Positions 17,551 to 25,718 of a stretch of 64,000 nt of DNA are shown here, in pieces. The notes below the pieces were generated by a model that saw only the letters and a list, made by a program, of their open reading frames with translations, had not been told where the DNA came from and did not search any database. Origin of the DNA: Runella zeae DSM 19591 (lineage in GTDB: Bacteria > Bacteroidota > Bacteroidia > Cytophagales > Spirosomataceae); NCBI RefSeq assembly GCF_000423565.1, contig NZ_KE384043.1, forward strand, positions 53,550 to 117,549, read 5' to 3'. How positions within the stretch are numbered: position 1 is the first letter of the stretch; each line of letters begins with the position of its first letter. Both the position numbers and the translations under genes were made by a program.

Positions 17551-17605
17551 TTCGGGGTGAGGTAAGTTTTTGATATTTGTAATGTAAACTTTAAAAACTT
17601 ATTCC

Positions 17606-18046
17606 ATGAAACGATTATGGCTTATTACATTGCTCGCGGGAGTTTTGGTAGCGTGTCAAAAAACGGAAGAACTCACTCCCGTAAGCAATGACCCCAATTC
17701 ATCCACCAAGCCTTTGGACAAATTTGATACTGCGGGACAAAAGCTAGTAGCACAGGGCGCTTTTATGTCTAATGTGCATCCTACGTCGGGCAATATCAAG
17801 CTGTATCAAAAAGACGGCAAACAAACGCTCGTTTTTGAGAATTTTAAAACCGACTCTGGCCCCGATTTGCGTATTTATCTTTCAGAAGACAAAGTAGCCT
17901 CTAGATTTGTGGAAGTAAGCCGTCAGGTAAATGTGGGTGATTATTTTGTGGAGCTTCCTGCCAATGCCGATACCAAAAACCAAAAATTCGTCTTAATATG
18001 GTGTAAAGCATTCTCGGTGCTATTTGGAAATGCGGAGTTAAAATAA
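17606..18046 (+). CDS. DM13-domain lipoprotein
   Basis: 146 residues. The N-terminus MKRLWLITLLAGVLVACQK has a lipobox (VLVAC), so the protein is a lipoprotein. The DM13 (electron-transfer) domain spans about residues 40-146, with GQKLVAQGAFMSNVHPTSGN, SGPDLRIYLSED and the C-terminal FVLIWCKAFSVLFGNAELK holding the conserved cysteine. DM13 domains are proposed redox modules of extracytoplasmic proteins. It is first in the operon behind the second dyad. Confidence 0.88.
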   Translation: MKRLWLITLLAGVLVACQKTEELTPVSNDPNSSTKPLDKFDTAGQKLVAQGAFMSNVHPTSGNIKLYQKDGKQTLVFENFKTDSGPDLRIYLSEDKVASRFVEVSRQVNVGDYFVELPANADTKNQKFVLIWCKAFSVLFGNAELK

Positions 18047-18081
18047 ATTCTCCCTTTAAATTTTTAAAACCTTAAAAATCA

Positions 18082-18798
18082 ATGAGAAAAAGTATTTTGC
18101 TGCTGCTATTTTGCGCAGCATTCGGGGAGGGACATGCCCAAAATATATATCCAAAAAAAGTAACTACTGCTGATGTGGCAATTTCGGCGGGTGGGGGCTT
18201 CTCAGGAGCACTTTCCTACAATCAAATGTATGGGATAGGCAAATCCAGCAGGTTTAAAATAGGTTGGGGAGCAAGATTGACCTCGTTTTTTGGTAAAAAT
18301 CTAGATTATGCCACGGCCCCAGCTCGCCTTACTTCGGGGCAAACAGGCCCTCAAGTGTTGTTTGTGGAAAATATACTTTCTAATATTGATACGTTGAAGC
18401 TATCAAGTACCCAAACCAACGCCCTCAACTTGGTCATTCATTTGGAATACAATATCAAGAAGCTAGCCATAGGTTTTAATATTGATGCCGTGGGAGTCAC
18501 TTTTGGGACACAACAACAAGGGACTTTTATAGCCAAATCGACGGGTTCTCGATTACACAATACCCAGCAATCCGCTAAACCTACGGCCTTTAATTTGCTG
18601 CTTGTCAGTGACAATGATTTAGGAAGTCTAAACTCTGAACTATATGCGCGGTATTGGCTCAAAGAAAAAGTGGGATTGAGATTTGGGGCAAGTTTTCAGT
18701 TTACTGAATATACTACTTCCCAAAAACTTACGTTCGAAAATGACCGTTTTCGCAACAAAATTTTGATGCCATTTGTCGGATTATCTATCAGATTGTAA
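18082..18798 (+). CDS. Outer-membrane barrel protein of unknown function
   Basis: 238 residues with a signal peptide ending near GHAQ. The rest shows alternating beta-strands (GWGARLTSFFGKN, LNLVIHLEYNIKKLAIGFNIDAVGVTF, YARYWLKEKVGLRFGASFQF) and ends MPFVGLSIRL, a strand that could close a barrel. No known family recognised. It lies 35 bp after the DM13 gene and 29 bp before the YceI gene. Confidence 0.7.
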   Translation: MRKSILLLLFCAAFGEGHAQNIYPKKVTTADVAISAGGGFSGALSYNQMYGIGKSSRFKIGWGARLTSFFGKNLDYATAPARLTSGQTGPQVLFVENILSNIDTLKLSSTQTNALNLVIHLEYNIKKLAIGFNIDAVGVTFGTQQQGTFIAKSTGSRLHNTQQSAKPTAFNLLLVSDNDLGSLNSELYARYWLKEKVGLRFGASFQFTEYTTSQKLTFENDRFRNKILMPFVGLSIRL

Positions 18799-18827
18799 TC
18801 AATTGACCCAAACATCCCTAAAAATCT

Positions 18828-19361
18828 ATGAAAACAATCTTGATATTTGTATTTTGCGTAAGTATATCGGGATATGGGGTTTGTCAAACTTGGCGCCCTA
18901 CTTCTGCTGATATTGGGTTTAAAATCAAGATGTTGGGGGTGACGGTTGAAGGAAAATTTAAAGGGCTATCGGCCACTATTCATTTTGACCCCAATGCTCC
19001 CACCTCAAGTAGTATCGTAGCGAGTGTCGATGCAGCTACTATCGATACCGACAATAGCCTACGTAATCGGCATTTGCGCGAGAAAGAAGATTTTTTTGAA
19101 GTAACCAAATACCCTAAGATTTTACTTAAATCAACCAAAATCGTAAAAACAGCCAATGGATATATGGGCTACTTCGATATGACTATCAAATCAGTCACTA
19201 AAGAAGTAAAAATGCCCTTTACATTTTCTGAAACAAACAATAAAGCGACTTTTGTCGGAAATGTGAATATCAATCGTCGAGATTGGGCGATTGGAGGCAA
19301 CACCCTTGGTATGTCTAATGATGTGGCTATCTATGTTATCGTTAACACCATTCAACAATGA
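18828..19361 (+). CDS. YceI-family periplasmic lipid-binding protein
   Basis: 177 residues with a signal peptide (MKTILIFVFCVSISGYGVCQ). YceI signatures are visible: IGFKIKMLGVTVEGKFKGLS, ASVDAATIDTDNSLRNRHLR, EDFFEVTKYPKILLKSTKI and the VNINRRDWAIGGN end. Known members bind polyisoprenoids such as quinones in a lipocalin-like barrel. The stop overlaps the DinB start by 4 bp (ATGA), showing translational coupling. Confidence 0.93.
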   Translation: MKTILIFVFCVSISGYGVCQTWRPTSADIGFKIKMLGVTVEGKFKGLSATIHFDPNAPTSSSIVASVDAATIDTDNSLRNRHLREKEDFFEVTKYPKILLKSTKIVKTANGYMGYFDMTIKSVTKEVKMPFTFSETNNKATFVGNVNINRRDWAIGGNTLGMSNDVAIYVIVNTIQQ

Positions 19362-19864
19362 ATTTGCTTCTAAAAACCAACCAAGACATTCTGTCCCAAA
19401 TTGATGAGTTGCTCCAAGTAATGTCTTATTCGGCTTATTCTTCGCCCTTGGAGGTGTTGCATGGTAGTACCATAGGGCAGCACGTACGGCATACCCTTGA
19501 ATTCTATCAATGTTTATACGAACAAGCACCCTTGGGATTTGTAGATTATGATGCTCGCTCGCGTGATTTAAGACTAGAAACAGACTTGGCATTTAGCAGT
19601 TCGTTGATTCAACAACTCAAAAATTGGCTCAGCGAATCATTGTTAAATACTTCCTTGTCTATGAAGATTCTTTTGGGGAATGAAGATCAGCATACCATTC
19701 ATACATCGCTGTCTCGGGAATTGGTGTATATGATTGAACACGCTATTCATCATTTGGCCATTATTAAGATTGCTATTACTGGGCAATTCCCCGAAATACA
19801 GATTCCTCCTCATTTTGGAATCGCTTTCTCAACGCTCAGATATCGAGAAAGTGCTTTGAAATAG
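19358..19864 (+). CDS. DinB-like protein
   Basis: 168 residues forming a four-helix bundle. Metal-binding histidines of the DinB/YfiT fold fit HGSTIGQHVRHTLEF near residue 40 and YMIEHAIHHLAIIKIA near residue 130. The family covers metal-dependent enzymes such as thiol transferases of bacillithiol or mycothiol type. The start codon overlaps the YceI stop, so it is the last gene of the DM13-barrel-YceI-DinB operon. Confidence 0.85.
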   Translation: MNLLLKTNQDILSQIDELLQVMSYSAYSSPLEVLHGSTIGQHVRHTLEFYQCLYEQAPLGFVDYDARSRDLRLETDLAFSSSLIQQLKNWLSESLLNTSLSMKILLGNEDQHTIHTSLSRELVYMIEHAIHHLAIIKIAITGQFPEIQIPPHFGIAFSTLRYRESALK

Positions 19865-19917
19865 ATAAGGGGTATCAAAAAAAAAGAATTTTTCTCTTCT
19901 ATAATTGCATCATCAAA

Positions 19918-20646
19918 ATGTGTTTTGTAACATATCTTCCATACCAAGAGGGCTTTATACTCACTTCTAATCGTGACGAACATGTAGGTAGACCTAAAGC
20001 CTCTCCTCCTAAAAAATATTATATCAACGGCAAAACGGTGTTTTATCCTCAAGATACCTTGGCAGGAGGAACTTGGATAGCCACCTCTTCCAATGCGACG
20101 CTTTGCTTACTCAATGGCGCTTTCAAAAGACATGAACACCGGCCTCCTTATCGGCAGAGTCGAGGATTGGTCATTTTGGATTTTTTTAAATACGACACTC
20201 TTACTATTTTCCTGAACCAATACATTTGGAACGGAATAGAGCCGTTTACGCTAGTGGTAGTGGAGGAAAAAGAGGTGATTCGGCTGACAGAATTGCGCTG
20301 GGATGGCCAAAAAATGCATGTTAAAGAATTGGACTCCACCCAAAGCCACGCTTGGTCGTCGGTGACGCTCTATGGCGATGAGGTAATCAAACAACGGGAA
20401 GAATGGTTTGAAAAATGGCAACGCAACAACCTCTTCTATACCGGAGATGCTATCATGCAATTTCATGATTTGGGAGGAAATGGAGATATCAATAACGACT
20501 TGGTCATCAATCGTAATGAAGAGCTTAAAACGGTAAGTACGACCCAAGTTCAAAAAACTTCGGAGGATTTTTTGATTAAATACCAGGATCGCCTCAACGA
20601 GCAAGAATACAAATACCGGATTTTTGCTAGCGAAAATGTATGTTAG
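19918..20646 (+). CDS. NRDE/TANGO2-family protein
   Basis: 242 residues, starting Met-Cys with FVTYLPYQEGFILTSNRDEH. The Cys2 and NRDE motif (residues 19-22) are the family's hallmarks, an Ntn-hydrolase-like N-terminus. GGTWIATSSN and LLNG further on also match. Members are linked to heme trafficking or lipid metabolism, but the biochemical role is not settled. It stands alone and is convergent with the TPR kinase gene, 5 bp away. Confidence 0.88.
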   Translation: MCFVTYLPYQEGFILTSNRDEHVGRPKASPPKKYYINGKTVFYPQDTLAGGTWIATSSNATLCLLNGAFKRHEHRPPYRQSRGLVILDFFKYDTLTIFLNQYIWNGIEPFTLVVVEEKEVIRLTELRWDGQKMHVKELDSTQSHAWSSVTLYGDEVIKQREEWFEKWQRNNLFYTGDAIMQFHDLGGNGDINNDLVINRNEELKTVSTTQVQKTSEDFLIKYQDRLNEQEYKYRIFASENVC

Positions 20647-20651
20647 CGTTT

Positions 20652-22559
20652 TTAGTTTTGAAAAGCCAATTGCCCCTGTTTAGTGGAGTCAGAAGGAATG
20701 TTGATGATAAAGATAGTTCCTCCTTGAGGCTGGCTTTCAAACGAGAAAGTTCCTTTAATGTCGCTAGCGCGTTGTTTGATATTTTGTAACCCCATACCTT
20801 CCGTTTTTTGGAGTTTCGAAATGCCCTTGCCGTTGTCAGATACCGATAGCATAAATCGAGTCCCTGAGCGTTGGAGATTGATATAGGCTTTGGTGGCTTG
20901 GGCGTGTTTGAGTACGTTGTTACAAAGCTCAAAACTAATCAGGTAGAGATTAAATTCGGTTTCGGGCGACAGACGTTTGGGAATGTCTTTGCCGATTTGG
21001 AGGGTAAATTGGGTAGTGCCTGCGCGGTTGAGTTTATGAACAAGGCGTTCTAAAGCCATCCACAGACCTTCTTTTTCTAAATCTTCGGGAAGCATATTAT
21101 GTGATAAAGTACGCACTTGCCGACAAGCATCTACCATCATTTCTACTACATTGTCATAGATTTCGCGTTCGTTGCGGTCTAGCTGAGAAGGGTCTAAAAT
21201 TTGCAAACTGAGCTTTGCGGCTGAGAGTAGTCCCCCAAGATTATCGTGCAGTTCAGTTGCTACCCGTTTTCTTTCGGTGGTTTGACCTTTCAAAAAAGCT
21301 TCCTCTATTTCCCTTTTTTTGCGGGCAAGTTCACGGTTTTTCTTGGTCAAAATACGGCTATATACGATTAGTGCAATCCCAAATGCACTCACAAGCAAAA
21401 GCCCCGCTAAGAGACCATTACGGGTGCGGTTTTGGAGGGCGATTTGCTGCTCAAGGCGGGCATTGTCTACTTCATATACGCGCTGCATATCTGCCAACGC
21501 CACCAAGCGGCGCGTAAGTCCTAGGCTATCTCTCAAGGCAGATACGAGTCGGTAAGCTCTCAAGGCTTCAAGCTCGTTACCAAGTTTTTCTTGCGACGCC
21601 CCTAAGGTTTGATAGGCATAAGGTTTGAGAGAGGCGTAGTTGTGTTGATTGGCTAAGTCAAGGGCTTTTTGGGCATAATGACGCGCTTTTCCGTAGTCGT
21701 TAAGGATCAAAAAAGCTTCGCCTAGACTATTGGTTACCGAGGCTACACCGCGCAAATGCTGAATTTCGGAAAAAAGCGCATAGGCTTTGCTCAAGTACGG
21801 CAAAGCCTTGCCCGCATGTCCTTTTTTGTTGTAATAGTCACCTATTTCTTCGTAAGTCCCTGCTAGAGAGTGTTTGTTGTTGAGGGTACGTGCTACTTCA
21901 AGCTCTTTCTCAAACATATCCATTACGAGTTCGTCCTTTCCCCATTGTTGGTAGAGGCTATTGAGCATACTATAAAGTCCCAAAAAATATTTTTTCTTCA
22001 GAGGCTCGTCGTCCATAGGCGTATTGCGGAGCTGTTCTAAGGCGAGCTGGAAGTAGGTTTCGGCTTTGGGGTAATTGGACGAATGAAAAAAACTCAAACC
22101 TAAATTTTGTTTAATCATCCATGATTTGGAGCAAGAAGGGCCTATCGACTGACAAATTTTGAGGGCTTCCATGGTCACTTCTAGCGATTTGCCATAGTCA
22201 TGATTGCGACGGTATTTGATCTCGCGCCTTAGCAAGGCCGATATCATCATTTCTTTATCGTTTTGTTGAGAGGCAAGTTGGTAGAGTTGGTCGTTGTAAT
22301 TCATACTTGTGTCGAGGTCTCGATAGTCTCCTTCTAGATAAAGGGAACTAAGAAGATTCAGCACTTTCATTTTTTGCTCAGAAGATGCCTTATCAATCGT
22401 ATTTTTAGAAGAAATAGCCGAAAGAAGCCCTTTTGCCACGGTTTTTAGACTGTCTTTGTAGGCACGATTGTGATTGCGTGTATGGTCGAGCCGTGGTATT
22501 TGAGCTAGTGTTTGACAAAAAATCAAGCAAAAACTTCCTATTAAAAACCAGTTTTTCAT
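20652..22559 (-). CDS. TPR sensor histidine kinase (HisKA_3 class)
   Basis: 635 residues. It has a signal peptide (MKNWFLIGSFCLIFCQTLAQ), a block of about six tetratricopeptide repeats (residues 60-350) presumably outside the inner membrane, a membrane segment near residues 387-407 (LLAGLLLVSAFGIALIVYS), a coiled coil, the phospho-acceptor box ERKRVATELHDNLGGLLSA, and a C-terminal HATPase with SDNGKGISK and EGMGLQNIKQRA. This is the NarX/DesK-like class common in Bacteroidota. No NarL-type response regulator is adjacent, so the partner is elsewhere. The input signal is unknown. Confidence 0.92.
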   Translation of the reverse strand: MKNWFLIGSFCLIFCQTLAQIPRLDHTRNHNRAYKDSLKTVAKGLLSAISSKNTIDKASSEQKMKVLNLLSSLYLEGDYRDLDTSMNYNDQLYQLASQQNDKEMMISALLRREIKYRRNHDYGKSLEVTMEALKICQSIGPSCSKSWMIKQNLGLSFFHSSNYPKAETYFQLALEQLRNTPMDDEPLKKKYFLGLYSMLNSLYQQWGKDELVMDMFEKELEVARTLNNKHSLAGTYEEIGDYYNKKGHAGKALPYLSKAYALFSEIQHLRGVASVTNSLGEAFLILNDYGKARHYAQKALDLANQHNYASLKPYAYQTLGASQEKLGNELEALRAYRLVSALRDSLGLTRRLVALADMQRVYEVDNARLEQQIALQNRTRNGLLAGLLLVSAFGIALIVYSRILTKKNRELARKKREIEEAFLKGQTTERKRVATELHDNLGGLLSAAKLSLQILDPSQLDRNEREIYDNVVEMMVDACRQVRTLSHNMLPEDLEKEGLWMALERLVHKLNRAGTTQFTLQIGKDIPKRLSPETEFNLYLISFELCNNVLKHAQATKAYINLQRSGTRFMLSVSDNGKGISKLQKTEGMGLQNIKQRASDIKGTFSFESQPQGGTIFIINIPSDSTKQGQLAFQN

Positions 22560-22999
22560 ACAAGAAAGTCAAAAAGAATAGGGTAAATGTACTGATTTTG
22601 TGCGATTTGCGCCTTCTAATTTAGGATAAAATTACTTAACGGAAATAATTATTGTCGCTTTTATGGTATATTTTCTGAAAAGCCCAAGAATGACCTTTAG
22701 GAAGTGCAGCAAGTTTCGGGTTTTGTGATTTGATAGCGATGTAGATACTTGTGACTCAAAAAGCAAAGTAATTTATGCAAATCAAAAATTGTTTGTTGAG
22801 CAGTATCAGCAAAATCTTATCATTTTATGATAAGACAAGAAGTCTTCAAGTTCAAAGAGAAATAGTAGTATGTCTCTTTTAGAATGCTATCTCCAAAATT
22901 ACCCCCTACTAGGCACCTTAGTGATTAATTCTGCCGATTATTTGGTATTTGTGCTTGGCTAAGTGTTTCTTTGTCAAAACTCAAAACCATAAAATTTAC
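22560..22999. other. Intergenic stretch before the Gfo/Idh/MocA gene
   Basis: AT-rich. It contains a perfect 9-bp inverted repeat, TCTTATCAT-TTT-ATGATAAGA, at 22815-22835. A 30-codon ORF at 22870-22962 (MSLLECYLQNYPLLG...) ends just before the next gene but has no supporting evidence. Nothing else recognised. Confidence 0.5.
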
Positions 23000-23992
23000 A
23001 TGATACGCTGGGGAATCATTGGGCCGGGGCGCATTGCGCACAAATTTGCCCAAGACTTAATGCAAGTAGAAGGAGCCAAGCTTATGGCGGTAGCTTCACG
23101 CGATTTGGGGCGGGCGCAGTTGTTTGCCCGCGAGTACGGTGCTAGCTATACGTATGGGAGTTACGAAGAAATCGTCAATTGTCCTGAGTTAGACGCCGTT
23201 TATATCGCTTCACCGCACGTGGGGCATTTCGATCACACGCTTTTGTGCCTCAATGCCCGTATTCCGGTACTGTGCGAAAAACCCTTTGCCATGAATACCG
23301 CCCAAGTCAGCGAGATGATTCATGTGGCACGGAGCCAAAACACTTTTTTGATGGAGGCACTTTGGACGCGTTTTTTACCGACTACGCTCAAAACCCTCGA
23401 AATCATCCAATCAGGGGCGATTGGCAAAGTATTGGGCGTAAAAGCGGATTTTGGTTTTAAAGCTCCTTATGATGTAGACAAACGTACTTTCAACAAAAGT
23501 CTGGGCGGGGGAGCTTTGCTAGATATTGGAATTTATCCTTTGTTTTTTTCCTATTTAGTGCTGGGTAAACCTTCCAAAATCAAAGCGCAGGCTATTTTTG
23601 GAGAAACCAACGTAGACGAATCTACGGGTATGGTACTGACGTATGATGATGAAAAATTTGCCTTTTTAGACTGCACTTTCATGGCCAAAACCCCCTGCGA
23701 AGCCTTTGTATTGGGAGAAAAAGGAAACATCAAAATCCATACGCGCTGGCATGAAAGTAAGGCTATCACGGTAGAATACAACGACGACACTACCGAAACT
23801 TTTACCTTTGAGCGTCCTACGTGGGGATATCAGTACGAAATAGAAGAAGTAAATGCGTGTTTGGCGGCTGGCAAGCTCGAAAGCGATGGCTGGTCCCTGA
23901 CCGATAGTATGAATCTGATCTCCTTGCTCGACGCAGTACGCCAAGAAATTGGCCTTGTCTACAAAGATTTTGACAAAAAAGAGGAAGCATAA
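23000..23992 (+). CDS. Gfo/Idh/MocA-family oxidoreductase
   Basis: 330 residues from the ATG at 23000, which gives the canonical N-terminus MIRWGIIGPGRIAHKFAQDL (Rossmann GxGxxA); an upstream TTG frame extension is unlikely. It has the signature CEKPFAMN (Lys for NADP ring contact) near residue 94 and GGGALLDIGIYPLFF near residue 170, the usual catalytic histidine region of this family reading D-I-G-I-Y. It is similar to the trans-1,2-dihydrobenzene-1,2-diol dehydrogenase-like group. Substrate unknown, probably a sugar or polyol. Confidence 0.9.
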   Translation: MIRWGIIGPGRIAHKFAQDLMQVEGAKLMAVASRDLGRAQLFAREYGASYTYGSYEEIVNCPELDAVYIASPHVGHFDHTLLCLNARIPVLCEKPFAMNTAQVSEMIHVARSQNTFLMEALWTRFLPTTLKTLEIIQSGAIGKVLGVKADFGFKAPYDVDKRTFNKSLGGGALLDIGIYPLFFSYLVLGKPSKIKAQAIFGETNVDESTGMVLTYDDEKFAFLDCTFMAKTPCEAFVLGEKGNIKIHTRWHESKAITVEYNDDTTETFTFERPTWGYQYEIEEVNACLAAGKLESDGWSLTDSMNLISLLDAVRQEIGLVYKDFDKKEEA

Positions 23993-24009
23993 ATAAGCAA
24001 CCTTGACAC

Positions 24010-24888
24010 ATGCAGGGAATATCACGGCAAAAAGATTGGATAGCTCGTCTGGTTTGCATTCCTGCGGCAGCCTTTGTTGCATCACATGTGGTATTTACAA
24101 AACTATGGCCTTGGAATATCGATTATCGATTTCCTTGGCCTTATTTTTTTACGGTAGGCACGGTCATGTTTTGCTGCTGGGAGGTCAATTGGCGCTTGTT
24201 TGAGTGGATGGATCGTCAATTGCCATTTTATGTAAACCCACTTCGCCGGATAACACGCCAAATCACCCTGAATGCTCTGGCTACTATGCTGACGTTTTTG
24301 GTCGTGTTTCCCATTGCCCAGCGTATCTATCGTCAACAATGGCCCACTGTTTCGATTTTAATGACAGGCATGGTAGTTTGTGCTACGATTGCGACTATTT
24401 TCAATGGAGCTTATATCGTTTTTTATTTGATGAAAACCATTTATTGGGAAAAACAAAGGGAAGAATTACCTTCTCTACCAGATTTGACTCAGAAAGCATT
24501 GTCTCCTACTTTGATAAAGGTAAAACTCAATAAAGCGCAACTGCTCTTGGAACCGAGTGAGATTGCATATTTTTATTCGACAGCGGGGGTCGTGTTGATG
24601 GTTAAGAGAGATGGAAGTAAGGTCACGACCGATTATGATTCATTAAATGAAATTGTACCCGAGCTTCCTTGCGATTATTTCTTTCCGCTTAGTCGTCAAA
24701 TTGTGGCTGGGAGAGGTGCTATTAGGGCATTGAAAAACGTCGAAAATCGTAAAATGTTGGTATCGCTCATACCAGCCCTGCACCAAAACCAAACCGTAGA
24801 GGAAGTGGTCGTAAGCCGCTACCGTAGTGCTGAGCTTCGAAAATGGCTCGACAAAGCCCCCACCCCTGACCATTCATCCCTTGAGTAG
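24010..24888 (+). CDS. Membrane-anchored LytTR transcriptional regulator
   Basis: 292 residues. The N-terminal half has four membrane segments (VCIPAAAFVASHVVF, WPYFFTVGTVMFCCW, ITLNALATMLTFLVVFPIA, ILMTGMVVCATIATIF). A linker leads to a C-terminal LytTR DNA-binding domain from about residue 175 (KVKLNKAQLLLEPSEIAYFY, LNEIVPELPCDYFFPLSRQ, VVSRYRSAELRKWLD). There is no receiver domain, so it is a one-component type. It follows the oxidoreductase by 17 bp and could be cotranscribed. Confidence 0.82.
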   Translation: MQGISRQKDWIARLVCIPAAAFVASHVVFTKLWPWNIDYRFPWPYFFTVGTVMFCCWEVNWRLFEWMDRQLPFYVNPLRRITRQITLNALATMLTFLVVFPIAQRIYRQQWPTVSILMTGMVVCATIATIFNGAYIVFYLMKTIYWEKQREELPSLPDLTQKALSPTLIKVKLNKAQLLLEPSEIAYFYSTAGVVLMVKRDGSKVTTDYDSLNEIVPELPCDYFFPLSRQIVAGRGAIRALKNVENRKMLVSLIPALHQNQTVEEVVVSRYRSAELRKWLDKAPTPDHSSLE

Positions 24889-24992
24889 GTACTATTGGGC
24901 GGCATATGGGCTAAGATTGTCGCTCGAAATTGTCAAAATCGATTTGTTTTGAAGAGCGGCTAAGTTGTCGCTTTTCACTTTATTAAAATACG

Positions 24993-25718
24993 ATGAAGAC
25001 TTTTTTTGCTTTTTTATTAAGCCCTATTCCTTCTTGGCTTTCTATTACGTTTGGCTTACTAGTGCTGCTGTTGGTAGGAGCAATGTTTCTTATTTTTCGT
25101 AAAGTATCTCCTAAAACTGCTTGGTGGTTTTTGGGGGGAAGCGGAGGATGGTTATTGGTGCTGTATTTGCTAGCACAGCACGGGTTTTTCTTACATTTCG
25201 CGACCATGCCACCGCGTTTTTTGGTGGCGATACTTCCTCCTTTGGGTGGGCTAGGAGGGGTATTTGTACACGCTGCTGGAAAACGTTGGATAGACGCCCT
25301 TCCATTGAAACCTTTGACATGGATTCATAGTATTCGGATAGTAGTAGAATGGCTGTTGTGGGAGCTCTATTTAGCGCATCAAATCCCCCAAATTATGACG
25401 TTTGAGGGTAAAAATTGGGATATTTTGGCTGGAATTACAGCTCCTGTGATGGCATGGATGATATTTGAAAAGGGCAAATGGTCGCGTAAGGTTTTGTTTT
25501 GGTGGAATCTAGTTTCTTTAGGATTACTCTTCAATATCATCATTATGGCGATACTGTCATCCCCTTTGCCGATTCAACAATGGGGCTTTGAACAGCCCAA
25601 CGTGGGCGTTCTGAAGCCTACATTTATTTGGTTGCCAGGTTTTGTGGTACCTGTTGTTTTGTTCTCACATTTAGTGGCACTTCGACAACTTATGAAAGGC
25701 TATGCGACGGGCAGTTGA
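24993..25718 (+). CDS. Unknown integral membrane protein
   Basis: 241 residues with about seven hydrophobic segments (WLSITFGLLVLLLVGAMFLIF, WWFLGGSGGWLLVLYLLA, FLVAILPPLGGLGGVFV and others). No family recognised by eye. It lies 104 bp after the LytTR gene and its end overlaps the end of the convergent histidine kinase gene by 19 bp. Confidence 0.75.
   Translation: MKTFFAFLLSPIPSWLSITFGLLVLLLVGAMFLIFRKVSPKTAWWFLGGSGGWLLVLYLLAQHGFFLHFATMPPRFLVAILPPLGGLGGVFVHAAGKRWIDALPLKPLTWIHSIRIVVEWLLWELYLAHQIPQIMTFEGKNWDILAGITAPVMAWMIFEKGKWSRKVLFWWNLVSLGLLFNIIIMAILSSPLPIQQWGFEQPNVGVLKPTFIWLPGFVVPVVLFSHLVALRQLMKGYATGS

Noticed and set aside
22870-22962. 30-codon ORF before the Gfo/Idh/MocA gene
   Set aside because: Hydrophobic and in a good position, but with no conservation evidence; it is only mentioned in the intergenic entry.
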